Source: Brachypodius melanocephalos (lineage: Eukaryota; Chordata; Aves; Passeriformes; Pycnonotidae). From it: 64,000 nt of DNA. The stretch lies in the NCBI GenBank assembly GCA_013398615.1, contig VZSR01002788.1:310001-374000 (forward strand), written 5' to 3'. The notes below the pieces were generated by a model, which was not told the DNA's origin, searched no databases, and worked only from the letters and a program-made list of their open reading frames with translations. The translations under genes were made by a program, and so were the position numbers. Shown piece by piece: positions 13,901 through 23,600 of the stretch (the first letter of the stretch is position 1; each line of letters starts with the position of its first letter).

Positions 13901-14099
13901 TCTTGGGGAAATACTCTTGGGGCTGATTCCATGATGGATGCTGTGGAGAGAGATGTAATTATCCTATTTATTGCTGATTTTAGGATGGGAAAATGGCTTA
14001 CAACACGCAAGCCAGTGTGAGCAGCAGCTAAATGACATTCTCAAGTCTTACTTGGAGAATTGGGAAGAAGAACAACAGAGTAAGAAAAAGGAAAAATAA
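1..14099 (+). CDS. ZGRF1: ZGRF1, GRF-type zinc finger and SF1 helicase (5' partial, spliced)
   Basis: A 5'-3' DNA helicase that acts with RAD51 in homologous recombination and crosslink repair in the nucleus (established for the human protein). Coding exons read from the sequence: <1-1998, 2301-2383, 3038-3136, 3454-3627, 3890-3995, 4077-4177, 4377-4521, 5300-5964, 7043-7181, 7558-7742, 7858-8045, 8603-8742, 8823-8969, 9553-9667, 9794-10053, 10486-10645, 11261-11338, 11485-11632, 11916-12043, 12318-12441, 12717-12893, 13022-13156, 13263-13524, 13984-14099. All have GT-AG borders and phases that close, giving 1,956 residues and a TAA stop. The human protein is about 2,100 residues, so roughly 150 N-terminal residues lie outside the window. 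The first half is low-complexity and disordered; the GRF finger and helicase follow. The least certain border is the acceptor at 3890. The last residues are lysine-rich (SKKKEK). Confidence 0.95.
7558..8045 (+). CDS. ZGRF1: ZGRF1 GRF zinc-finger exons (7558-7742 and 7858-8045)
   Basis: These two exons encode the GRF-type zinc finger, a single-stranded nucleic-acid binding module found in ZGRF1, TOP3A, NEIL3 and APE2. The signature reads C-x3-C-x3-H, then K-x-G-x-N-K, then GRLFYAC, then QCSFFKW, giving the Cys/His zinc ligands and the name-giving Gly-Arg-hydrophobic step. The intron at 7743-7857 splits the motif just before GRLFY. The second exon must end at 8045 (phase 2); an earlier GT five bases upstream would break the frame. 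Confidence 0.93.
10486..13524 (+). CDS. ZGRF1: ZGRF1 SF1 (UPF1-like) helicase core exons
   Basis: The ordered superfamily 1 helicase motifs are all visible. Motif I (Walker A) is GVFGAGKS at the start of exon 10486-10645. Motif Ia is SSTNVAVDR in the same exon. Motif II (Walker B) is LDECSQ in exon 11916-12043. Motif III is GDPKQLPPT in exon 12318-12441. Motif IV is RTQYRCHP in exon 12717-12893. Motif V is VDAFQGAEREII and motif VI is NVALTRAKRHL, both in exon 13263-13524. The order and spacing are those of the UPF1/DNA2-like group. No catalytic residue is missing, so the ATPase should be functional. Confidence 0.96.
12559..12695 (-). mobile_element. CR1 LINE 3'-end fragment in ZGRF1 intron
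   Basis: The plus strand carries the reverse of a CR1 tail. It has degenerate CATAGAAT-like octamers, then the hallmark TGGTTTGGGTTGGAAAGGG, then a CACC-AAATCCAACC block and a GGGACATCTTCCTCTAGACC block. These are the standard landmarks of bird CR1 3' ends. The copy is truncated and inactive. It stops about 20 bases before the acceptor of the exon at 12717. Confidence 0.85.
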
Positions 14100-14292
14100 A
14101 ATATATATTGATTTTATGAACAAAATATTAACTGCCTATCTACAGCAATAGCTCTGTTAGTTTTTAATCTAGTATTTATTTAATGTGAGGTATTTTTGTT
14201 TGGATCTCATTGCACTGATACTTCTGTTTGACCTTGTGCTCATATGACTAAAAATTATTAAAGTGACTTAATTTATTTGGTTGAGAACCATA

Positions 14293-14298
14293 AATAAA
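14293..14298 (+). terminator. ZGRF1: Poly(A) signal, ZGRF1
   Basis: An AATAAA hexamer lies 194 bases after the ZGRF1 stop codon, in AT-rich sequence. Another AATAAA overlaps the stop codon itself but is too close to be the main signal. The true cleavage site was not determined. Confidence 0.55.
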
Positions 14299-14514
14299 GT
14301 GACTTTATCTGCTTGAGAAGTGAAATCCTTTCATGCTTATGGTGTAGTTAATGATATTAGTGATATTTCGTTGTTCTTCAGATTAAACACGATGGTATTT
14401 CAGAACAATTCTGTCACCTTCCATATTTATAGGTAGGTCATATCCAGGAAGGAGCTTGGCTCCAACAATTACAAGGCCCCTTCTGCAGCCCTTGGCAAAA
14501 TATTAAGAACCATC

Positions 14515-14745
14515 CGGGGTCTACAAGGGCCCCAAGAGAGCTGCAGAGAGACTTGTCACAAGGCCAGAGAGTGACAGGACAAGGGGGAATGTCTTCAAGT
14601 GGCCAGAGGATGAGTTTAGCTGGGATATTAGGGATAAATTCTTCCATGGGAGGGAGGTGAGGCACTGGCACAGGTTACCCGGAGGAGCTGTGGCTGCCCC
14701 GTTCCTGTAAGCGTTCAAGGCTAGGCTGGACGGCGCTTGTGAGCA
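14515..14745 (+). mobile_element. CR1 LINE fragment, ZGRF1-NEUROG2 spacer
   Basis: Typical CR1 landmarks occur in order: GTGACAGGACAAGGGGGAATG, GGGATATTAGGGATAAATTCTTCC, GAGGCACTGGCACAGGTTACC, and AGGAGCTGTGGCTGCCCC followed by a TTCAAGGCTAGGCTGGACGG block. It is a truncated copy lacking the terminal octamer repeats. Its left border is diffuse. Confidence 0.85.
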
Positions 14746-14754
14746 GCGCTGCAG

Positions 14755-15000
14755 TGGTGTCACCCCTTCTGACAGGTGCCCGACACACCGGGAATTCCCC
14801 CTCTGCTTCCCGATTTTCCCGATCCCGGCTCTCTCCGTCTCCCGCGGGTCCCGCCGCCGCCAGATGGCGCCGCGCGCGCGGCGGAGGGAGCCGCCGCGGC
14901 GGTGATGCGCCCCTCCCGCCAGCCCGCCACTCGACCGCAGCACCGCTCCGCCCTGAGGGGGCAGCGCCGGCTCCTTCCGCCGGGGGAGGGCTGAATAGCG
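14755..15000. promoter_or_regulatory. Small CpG-rich island with CTCF-like motifs
   Basis: About 240 bases of very CpG-dense sequence sit between the 3' end of ZGRF1 and NEUROG2, where no promoter is expected. They include two CTCF-like cores on the plus strand, at 14857-14870 (13 of 14 bases of the core consensus) and 14951-14964 (11 of 14). The overlapping open frames are the usual GC-rich shadows and show no known domain. The island could be an insulator, a distal NEUROG2 element, or the promoter of an unannotated RNA. Confidence 0.45.
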
Positions 15001-15004
15001 CCTT

Positions 15005-15260
15005 TAAATTACTGCTGACACCTCTGTCCCAGCTCCCTAAAATCTCAATCAACAAGCCATTAGAACTCAACGGGAGTAAAACTAAATCCTCGTTTAAGTG
15101 TATTTATCCGCTCTCTTTTCTCTCTTTCAAATGCTAAATCCATTTCAGCATATGCCCCTTCTTTCTCTCGCCTTTCTCTAAAGACTGGCAGCCCGCACTA
15201 CTCTTGTAAATATGAAAGATGCTAATCATATGACATATCACGTCTCAGTCGGAGCCTGGA
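15005..15260. promoter_or_regulatory. Candidate conserved noncoding block
   Basis: This AT-rich stretch directly follows the CpG island and has several homeodomain-like and POU-like cores, including GCTAATCATATGAC near its right end. It has no repeat signature and no coding potential. The regulatory call is an inference from composition and position upstream of NEUROG2; conservation could not be tested here. Confidence 0.22.
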
Positions 15261-15465
15261 ATAAAGCCTTGAGATTTGGGATCATTGCCTCCAGACAACA
15301 GCTTCATCAGCCGGAAAGTTGGGTTTTTTTCTCCTTTCCTTCAACTCTCAATCCCTTCTTTGTCTGAGGGAAAATGCAGCCAACTCGAGCCACCCTGGCC
15401 ATATGGTTCACTCTGTGTTTTCTTAGTTGAATCCTGAATTGTTTGTGACTTGCGAAGGGGGATTT

Positions 15466-15475
<10 letters not shown>

Positions 15476-15505
<30 letters not shown>
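15476..15505. repeat. Poly(T) tract, 30 bases
   Basis: An uninterrupted run of 30 T follows short T runs broken by C. It is a simple repeat, and its exact length is likely to be unreliable. Confidence 0.9.
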
Positions 15506-15506
<1 letters not shown>

Positions 15507-18334
15507 GAAGTGTGTATAAAGACATAGAAGAGGCTGCCCGGCCTGGGGCGGCTCCGCAGGATAACTCCATGTTCTTCACGTGTTCGCTTTCAGCCACCTC
15601 ACCACACAATCAAAAAGTATAAACCTGCAGACGTACTTTATACCAGTAACCTATTCCAAGTATCTGGTATTCTTCCCCTTCTGGGCAAAGATATCCAGGT
15701 GTTTTTCCTTTTTTGGGGTGGAAATTCCTTCTTGAAACACCATTTGCATCTTTATTCGGCTCAATAAAACAGAGTTATTGCTCACTGGCGGCTCCCTTCT
15801 AGAAATGCCTTGACTAAGAGAAGCCCCTGAGTATTTTGAGTAAGGAAAAGTGGCTTCTTAGACCTGTATAAATTAGGAGCCGAGTGAGCTCGGCACACCC
15901 AAGTTTGGATATCCCCCTGTTTGATAGCCAGCCTGCCAAATTTTCTTTCTCGCTTTCCTTACGCAAACCCCCCCCCCCCCAAAAGGCCCTTTCACCAAAC
16001 CATTAAATTCTACAGAGGTGGTCAAGCTAGTCCTGCTTTTCAGGCGTTCGAGAAAGAAAAGGGTCCTTGAAGTTTAGAAGATGCCCAAGGAAAACTCATT
16101 GAATGACATCAAAAGAATGAGTTTCCATAGCTGTTGAAGCACGAGAGCCGTGTAGCTGCACAAAGGCGGGTTGGGGCAGTGGGACTGTCCCACTGCTCTA
16201 TCCCAGCACAATTGGGTCACTGAAATAGGGAATTAATTACCATTGGAGAGTGGGCAGCCCATTCACCACTGGCTGAGTTTTATTAAACGCCAATATAAAT
16301 AACAAAACAACTCTTGTGGCTGCACTATTCCTACACGCCAAAGGAAGGATTATGTTGGGGATTAACATCTTAAAGTCTATGAGACTTTCTGACTCAAGGC
16401 TCGGAGCTGGTAATCGTATTTGTCTCCTGGTTCAGCGATTAGTGCTCTCCCTCGCGCACCTTCGCCTGGATGGCCAATGTCCCTTTTTGCAGGCACTGGG
16501 TTTTTCACACAATCGGCTGTTCTTTTCCCCACATCTATAGAAAAGAATAAGAAAACTGAAGCGTGTTCACGCGATCCTCAAGCTTCTTCTCTTCTTCATG
16601 GGAAAGGAAGGCACCGGCAGCCTTTTTTCACAAGGAGGGGGGAGGCAAACCCTCTTGGCGGGGGAGGGGGGGGCCAGGACTGCAAAATCGCTCCGCAGGC
16701 CTGCACCTGCCATGCAAATCTGCCGGGAACAATCGGCCCCCGATGAGGGCCAGGGTGGGGGGAGCCAGGGAAGGATACCGGGACAGCGCTTCTGGGGGGA
16801 CCCCTCCTCGCCCTGATCCCAGAACAAACCCCAAATGTGCTAATACAGCTTGGGAGTTGGGGGGCTGGTCCTCATCTTGTCCCTCCCTGTGGCACTTCTT
16901 GCTGCAGCACGCACAGGATGTTCGGGAAGGACCTGGATCAGGATGTGGGGGATACACACCCCAGCACTTTGGATTTCTTCCCTCTGCAGAGCACCACAGT
17001 GCTCTGCTCTGTGGGGACATAGTCTCACACCCCATTTAAGAGCTCTCTCACTACACTCTCAGGGTTTGTAGGTGCTCTCCGGGGCTGGGCACCACAGGAT
17101 TCGGGGCACCCTGGGACCCCGAACACTTATGACACTGCAGGCTGTGGAGTATGGGGGAGGCAGAGCTGGGAGGAGTCAGGCCACCCTATCCCCACAGCTT
17201 TGTCCCCGCATTTCCCGGGATGTCGTGCCCCCGTTCACCTGAGGCAGGCTGGCCATTAACGCCTGTTCTCAACTTGTGAGGTCGACGTGTGGATGGGCTG
17301 TGCCCAAAGGTCTCTCAGCAACACAGACCCTAAACTTTTAGGGCTATCGGGTCGCCTCAGAGTTCAATCTTCTTACAGCAAACAAAGCCCTTCTGAAGGT
17401 CTCCCCCTCTCCCCCACACGAGCTCAGCGTCCTTTATTTCTGGGCTGTGTGGTAAGCTTAAATCATTGTGCTCCCATTTCTTGATCGTTGCCTACTTTGG
17501 GCTTTTGTTCCCCTAAAGTAGGATTGAGTCTGGCAAAGGGGCTGAAGTTGAACAGTTTGACCCTTGGAGGACAGTTCAGGCGGTGGGCAGTGGCAGCAGC
17601 ATTCCTGCTCCTGATCCCACTCCCTCTCCCCCCTCCACCTCCTCTCCCCACCACTCTCGGCCGAGCGGCTTGGCCCTCGCTCTGCCCGCAGACCACACAA
17701 GCGCCTGTGGAGAGCTGTGAGGGTTTGGTAGCCGACCTGTCCTTGGTCAGCTTGTGCTCAACCCCAGGGCAAAAACTGCTGCACGACAGGGGCTGGCAGC
17801 AGGAATTGGACGGAACCCCACAAAGGCACTACAGTGGACTGTGCACCCACAGTGCATAATCTGCCTCACCTCTCCGTTGCTTTGCATCAGCAATGGAAGC
17901 ATGGAAATCTCGACAAGCACAGTGGTGACAGAGGGATGGGCGGACCCTGTCACAAGTGTATTCTGCTTTGCCCCTTAAACTGCTGAAAAAGAAATGAGGT
18001 CCTTTTGCATCACTCTCCTAGGATGCCAAGGGGACCTGTGAGCCTCCTGGTTTTCACGAGGAGGCAAGGGGAGTGTTACCATGTTTCACAGAGTCACAGA
18101 GACAAGGCCATAAACCCAGAGGGCAGCAAGAGCGAGGGACTGATTTGGGTGTGAGTTTGTGATGTGCCGAGCACGAATTCTGCAGAAGTTTCAGCTCTTT
18201 CATCTACTTTGGGCTTTTCTAGCAATATCAAATGAAATTCTGTTTCAAAGCCCAGCTCCCCCAAAGTGCCTTCTGACAGTGTTTCCATGCGGAGAGGAGA
18301 GTGTACTGGGGTTTCAGTTTTGTAAGTTCTCAGT
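15506..18334. other. Intergenic spacer with no gene
   Basis: I see no spliced gene, RNA gene or dispersed repeat here. The segment 16200-16330 combines AATTAATTACCATTGG with an AT-rich flank and could be an enhancer, but I cannot support that further. A run of 14 C starts at about 15967. From 16600 to 18300 the sequence is GC-rich and open by chance in several frames, none with a recognisable domain. Confidence 0.6.
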
Positions 18335-18565
18335 GTCATTTCTTTGACAAGGGCTTGGAGTGACAGGCAAGAGGGGACAGCTTCACACTGACAGAGGGCA
18401 GGGTTAGGTGGGATATTGGAAGAAATCCTTCCCTGTGAGGGTGGGGAGACCCTGGCACAGGTTGCCCAGAGAAGCTGTGGCTGCCCCATCCCTGGAAGTT
18501 TCCAAGGCCAGGCTGGACAGGGCTTGGAGCAACCTGGGATAGTGGAAGGTGTCCCCAAGGGGTCT
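18335..18565 (+). mobile_element. CR1 LINE fragment upstream of NEUROG2
   Basis: The same landmarks as the copy at 14.5 kb appear in order: GGAGTGACAGGCAAGAGGGG, GGGATATTGGAAGAAATCC, GACCCTGGCACAGGTTGCCC, AGAGAAGCTGTGGCTGCCCC, and AAGGCCAGGCTGGACAGGG with GGAGCAACCTGG. It ends about 650 bases before the NEUROG2 TATA box and lacks the terminal octamers. Confidence 0.88.
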
Positions 18566-18939
18566 GTGGAGCAAAGCCAGCCTGCCGACTCCACAGGCGT
18601 GTCACCAGACTCTGCCATTAAGGGAGGCAAGAAGGGTGAAAGGAATGAAGATTTTCCAGGTGCACTGACAAGCTGGTGTTTGGGGTTTTCTTATAAAGTC
18701 TCCTCCAGCCTGTGAACTGTGTTTGACAGCACTGAGCTGCCCGGAGCGCAGGGCTTCCCCACACTTCGGGTTTGGCCTGATGCAAACGGAGCAGCCGCAA
18801 GCCCAGAGCATCTCCCCAACAAGCCGTGTATGGAACTACGCACCTTTACCGCAGCACCAAGCGTCCCCAGAAGGCGAAGCCCTCCCGGGAACGAGAAGGG
18901 TTGAAGGGGAGCCCCCCGCATCCCTCCCTCTCTCCTTCC

Positions 18940-19240
18940 CTTTCCTTGCCGAGCCCGTAGATGAAGCGGCTGAAAGGGAGCCGGCCCCGGGCGCGCGCGT
19001 GGCGCGCGGGGCGCGGTGATTGGCCGCCCGCCCCTCGCGCCCCCTCCCCGTCCCCATTCATTAATAAATTAGCGGCACGCTCCAGCCGAGCGCGAGGCGC
19101 CAATGGGGCCCCGGCGGGGGGGGCGGCGGAGCCCCCGACAAGAGTCGCGGGCGGGGCGGGCAGGGCGAGGGGGACCCCGGGGGTAGGTTTGATTGTTCCC
19201 CGCGGGGTATATAAGGGGTGTTAAGGAGGGTCGTGTGCCA
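18940..19240 (+). promoter_or_regulatory. NEUROG2: NEUROG2 core promoter and CpG island
   Basis: The elements, in order, are an inverted CCAAT box at 19019-19023, a homeodomain-type AT motif at 19056-19072, a direct CCAAT box at 19100-19104, GC boxes around 19149-19160, and a TATA box (TATATAA) at 19208-19214. Transcription should start near 19240. The 1 kb around the gene is a strong CpG island. A TATA box with CCAAT boxes fits a gene expressed in a sharp, cell-type-restricted way. Confidence 0.8.
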
Positions 19241-19294
19241 GACACGCAGCCCGACGGGCTCCGGGCGCCGCTACCGCCGCCGCCGCCGCCCGCC

Positions 19295-19394
19295 NNNNNN
19301 NNNNNNNNNNNNNNNNNNNNNNNNNNNNNNNNNNNNNNNNNNNNNNNNNNNNNNNNNNNNNNNNNNNNNNNNNNNNNNNNNNNNNNNNNNNNNN
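19295..19394. other. Assembly gap (100 N) inside NEUROG2
   Basis: Exactly 100 N interrupt the sequence between the 5' leader and the basic region of NEUROG2. The flanks are GCC-triplet repeats and very GC-rich coding sequence. The round length suggests a placeholder of unknown true size. No ATG lies between the expected transcription start and the gap, so the gap must hold the start codon and the whole N-terminal part. Confidence 0.97.
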
Positions 19395-19876
19395 GGAAGC
19401 GGCGGCCGGGCCGGTCCCGCGGCGCCCCGCGGGCGGCGCGCACGGCGGAGACGGCGCAGCGCATCAAGAGGAGCCGGCGGCTCAAGGCCAACAACCGCGA
19501 GCGCAACCGGATGCACAACCTGAACGCGGCGCTGGACGCCCTCCGCGACGTGCTGCCCACCTTCCCCGAGGACGCCAAGCTCACAAAGATCGAGACGCTC
19601 CGCTTCGCCCACAACTACATCTGGGCGCTCACCGAGACCCTGCGGCTGGCCGGGGCGGCGCGGCTCGGCCCCGACGGGGCGGCGGCGGTCCCCGCCGAGG
19701 GCAGCCCCTCGCCCGCCTCCTCCTGGAGCGGCGGCGCCGCCAGCCCCGCGCCCTCCGCCTCCCCGTACGCCTGCACTTTATCGCCCGCCAGCCCCGCGGG
19801 CTCCGCCTCGGATCCCGAGCACTGGCCGGGCCGCTTCGCCCCGGGGCCGCCGCCGCTGCCCCGCCGCTGCCTCTAG
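19395..19876 (+). CDS. NEUROG2: Neurogenin-2, proneural bHLH factor (N-terminus missing in gap)
   Basis: A proneural transcription factor that dimerises with E-proteins, binds CANNTG E-boxes and drives neuronal differentiation. After the gap the frame opens at KRRPGRSRG, followed by TAETAQRIKRSRRLKANNRE, the basic region, both helices of the bHLH and FAHNYIWALTETLRLA, which is the neurogenin signature. The tail has Ser/Pro blocks (SPSPASSW, SPYACTLSPASPAGS) as in vertebrate NEUROG2. Its end, PPPLPRRCL, is more divergent and GC-driven. Visible length is 159 residues against about 185 for the same part of the human protein. The paralogue choice rests on the tail blocks and on synteny with ALPK1 and ZGRF1. 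It is a single-exon gene, as in other vertebrates. Confidence 0.93.
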
Positions 19877-20600
19877 GCCGGCCCGGCGCTCCCGGGGCTC
19901 CCCCCGGGGCGGCGGCGGCCGCATCTGCCCGCTTCCCAGGGCAGGGCGGGCTGTGGGAACGGCACCTGCCAAACCAAACTTTCCGTCTCTCTCTCTCTCT
20001 CTCTCTCTGTTTCTCTCTCGCCGATGTGCACTTTGTCCAGTTTTCCCAGATCTGTCACCGCGGGGCTTTTGTGTGTGTGTCCCCCCCTTTCCCCGCTCCC
20101 CTCTTTGCCATCTGTCCCTTATGATTTATAGGCGGGAGGGGGGTGCAAAGCGAGGGAAGAAAAAAAAGTAAATTGTTTTGTTAGGGGTCCAGGTTAGAAG
20201 TCATTGTATAATTTGTAGGCTTTGTGAGGGCTGAATACAAGCGTGGAAATTTAGGCTGAACTCTCTATCAAAAGGGAAAAAAAATCGGGAGGGGGGGAAT
20301 GGGGAAGGATCTCCTCATACATTATTTATTTCGACCTTTAGGGGACAAGGAACTCCCCCCTTCTTTCAGGAGATTAAAAATAAATCAACAGACTGAAAAC
20401 CTCAACAGACACGGAACATTACAGCGATCAGCCACACACGTGTTCACATTTATTTATTATAAAGACAGATTTCATGGAAAATATGTATTTTTTGTATAAT
20501 TTACAGAGTTTATTCTAGTATGTATTTACAGCTGAAGAGCAAAGGGATTGTCCTTGTGAAAAAATATAAATAAAAAGCTCTAATTTTCGTAACTTTGGAG
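19877..20600 (+). other. NEUROG2: NEUROG2 3' untranslated region
   Basis: The region runs from the TAG stop to an AATAAA at 20569-20574. It contains a CT-dinucleotide run at about 19986-20008 and several ATTTA-type AU-rich elements near 20440-20460, which would fit a short-lived proneural mRNA. The end point is inferred from the hexamer. Confidence 0.6.
20569..20574 (+). terminator. NEUROG2: Poly(A) signal, NEUROG2
   Basis: A canonical AATAAA in an AT-rich context, about 690 bases after the NEUROG2 stop codon. No competing gene lies on this strand until TIFA. Confidence 0.6.
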
Positions 20601-23600
20601 TTGCTGCTTTTTCTGCTTTACGTGCCAGCAACTGGGAATTACGGGATTGGGTGTGATTGGGAATTACTTGTCTCTGGTGAAACCAAGGTCCAGTGGGGCC
20701 TGATGTCACTGGGTCCATGGGCAACTGTTTCTCTGGGAAACAGCATTAGAGAGAGAGAGAGGGAGAGGGAAGTTCAGTGGAAGTTTACTGATCATGTACC
20801 TTTGGCTCTCAGCAGAGAAGATGCTGACAGCAAATGCAGAATGGATGGATAAAGAGTTATCACACTTCAGGCCGATGGATTTCACCAAGAAGGCAGTAGG
20901 AAAAAAATGTTATTGAGGCGGAGGGGAAAATGCACGGGTTAAAAGAGGAAGAATTTCCTCTCTGTGAGGGTCGGATGGATTCCGGGTCGCAGGCAATTCC
21001 AGGGGGTTCCGTTCAACATGCACAGCACACAGCCAGGGATGTCACCGTGGAGGGGGATGCTGGAGGCAGCTCAGGCCCTCCAATCATCGTCCCCGTGCTC
21101 CCGGGAGCACTCTGTGACTTCTGGGTACAAACACTTGGAAATCATTAAAAACCAGCAGAGGCGCCTGAGTGTATTAATTAAATAAAATGCTCAGCACGCG
21201 AATCCCGCCCGGTGCCCTCCGGACCCTGGGAGCGTGAAACCCGGCCCTCGGAGCGACGTCCGCGAAACGAAGGGGGTGAAAAAGAGAGAAGAAGAAGGGA
21301 AAAAAAAGGCCCAAAATGTGTGAAAAGAGAATTAGTGAAATTAGGTTAGGCCAATAAACCGCGCGGGGGTCCCCCCGGCCCCGCAGCCTCGGGCGAGCAG
21401 TGCTATCTAGCCTGATCTATTGTTTCCCCCCCTGGCAGGGGGGTTATTGTGTGATAAATAATTCCCTTAAAAAAAAAAAAAAAAAAAAGTGGGAGCATTT
21501 GCATAATCACTGCTTTGATGTGGCCAGCAAGATGAAGCTGTGTTCCCCCAAATCTGCCACGGGCCAGGAGGAACAAAACAAGAGGGAGCCTTTCACGGCG
21601 CTGGCGGTGTGTGGGGCAGCCCGTGGGGAGCGGGTTTTTCACTCTCACTCGCTTTTAACGACCCCTTTTAATGACTAAACTCCAGGAATGCCAAAAAGAG
21701 AAGCCGAGTGCTCTCTCCGTCTTTTCTGGTCGGATCTCATTGTCCTTCCTGGTTTCTCTCCCTCTTTTAAGTGGCACTGGAGTGAGTGCCTTCGGCTCTT
21801 CAAAAGGCCGGGATGGAGGGGATGCGCTTCCCTCTCGGTGCTGGAGCCGGGAGCGGGAGGGACATTCCCTGGTGGCTCCAGCACCGGGATGCTCCCCGCT
21901 GCTGCTCCTTGCCAGGTGCGTCATCCTGGAGGGATTTCCCTCCATCCCAGGTACAGAGCCTGCTGGCAGGAGCGTTACCGTCCTGCTTGGGCCGTGGCAT
22001 CGGGAACCACCGTGGGAAAAAGCACACGACGCGTCCGAGGATGGGGGGGGGTGGGGGTTGGAGAGGTGTTTGGGGTGGGAGCCACGCCAGCCAAACCTTC
22101 CCGTTCCCTGGGGGAGGCTGGCCTTGGTTGGAGATGCCCTCGGAGGAAATGGGCCTGAGAGGGGCAAGGCTGGGAGAGGCTGGCAGGACCATGCTGCCAA
22201 AACCTGAGTGGCTGGATTTGTCACCTAACCCAGTCACCCTCATCTGGATTTTTCGTTTCAGTGTGGCCAGAAGTGTTTATTTCCTTTTCCTGCCCCTTAA
22301 TTTGAGTTTATTCCTCTCCTTCATTTCTTTTTTTTTTCATATATATTTCCCTCTTTTCTCTCAGAAGACTGATTTCCAGAGGTGACGGGGAGTCCCCGGA
22401 GCCAACCGCAGCCAACCTGGAAGCGGACCAGGAGATGCAAGATGGGCAAACACCTCCTTGGATGATGTGAGGAACCTGGGGGTGGTTTCCATGGCAGCCC
22501 CTTGCCCCAGAACATGTGTTTATGATCCTTCTGTGTATTGTATTTTGGCATAAAAGCTCCTCTGCGCCGCAAGGGCTTGAGGGGCAGCCTGAAGGCCCCC
22601 AGGGGGGTTTACAGCCCTCCTTGGCATAAGAATGGCCACGAGGAGCCAAACCAGCACCCCAAGGGCTGCGGCACGCTGCCTTTCATGGCAGGCATAAATC
22701 TGTCCACGCAGGGCCATCGTTAAAGAGCCCTCCCGACACGGCTCTCAGCTGGCTGGCGCATTTTAAACCCGCTTTTCCTAAAGCCTTCCTCAGGTGCCTC
22801 AGGTGGGGCTTCCCCTTGGTCCTGTATTATGTATGGGTTTGGCCCACGCGGCCCCAATTCCCATTCCCCATGGGCAACAAGGATCTCAATTATCCATTGT
22901 ACGGTCAATCCCTTGGCATAAGCAGAAATCCCAGCGGGGTCTTTTCTGTAACCTGATATAGGTTGTTGTCTTACTACTAGGCAAAACCTCGTGGTTTAAA
23001 ATCTAAGACAGACTCTTTTGCTCTGGCAAGCTGACAATGTAAAGATAAAGGTATATAAGGACATCCTGCCTTCTACCTGCTATTCTGCAACTGCTGTGCA
23101 GGTCCAGCAAAATTCTATCAGCCTGCTCATCTCCGTGACCTCTCGCACTGAATTCAGATTAAGGAGAGGCAGAACTCCTGCCAGATTTAAAATCAAGCCT
23201 CTAAAAACTGATTGGAGAAAAAGAGGGGGAAAAAAAATCCTTGGAGGGTCACTTTGCCAGCGGCCGGGAGGGAACAGGGACGGTGCTGGGGCGGCTGTGA
23301 CACACAGCCGTCCCCTCTCCTTCGCCTCCCCTCCTCCTCCTTTTATTAAAAAGCAGAGAGACCGGCCCAAAGCTGACGGCATATTTACCTTCATGAGTTT
23401 TTAAAAAAGTTAATTACCGCTCGGAGCAAGTTGGTCGGGCTGTCCTGAGCTGTCTTTTATTAGTAGTCGCCTTCATTAATTTCCCTCGCTGGATTTGCTG
23501 CTAATAGCTGCCTGGTCCTGGGCAGCACAAAGCAGCATCTGTGCCATTGAGCAGAAAAGCGGGAGTCAGGCAAAGGGGGGCACTGGGGGGGCGACGCCGT

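Larger units (their letters stand above)
1999..13983 (+). other. ZGRF1: ZGRF1 introns
   Basis: The stretches above 300 bases between coding exons are introns: 1999-2300, 2384-3037, 3137-3453, 4522-5299, 5965-7042, 7182-7557, 8046-8602, 8970-9552, 10054-10485, 10646-11260 and 13525-13983. They are AT-rich and unremarkable. I saw no RNA gene or antisense coding region in them. The only repeat I recognise is the CR1 fragment in the intron at 12442-12716. Confidence 0.8.

Noticed and set aside
14739..15137. Overlapping GC-rich open frames on both strands
   Set aside because: Several frames are open at once because of CpG-rich composition. None has a domain, a splice partner or a start in good context.
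16420..19019. Multiple 60-180 codon open frames upstream of NEUROG2
   Set aside because: They are Pro/Arg/Gly-rich with no similarity I recognise, and one overlaps a CR1 fragment. They are consistent with chance in GC-rich DNA.
19193..19294. NEUROG2 coding region beginning before the N gap
   Set aside because: The apparent start is a TTG that lies upstream of the TATA box. No ATG occurs between the expected transcription start and the gap.
20935..21000. Possible CR1 fragment
   Set aside because: A GAATTTCCTCTCTGTGAGGGT stretch resembles one CR1 block, but no neighbouring landmark is present.
21655..22385. Open frames of up to 199 codons between NEUROG2 and ALPK1
   Set aside because: Long frames occur in four or more phases over the same GC-rich stretch, which is the pattern of composition rather than coding.
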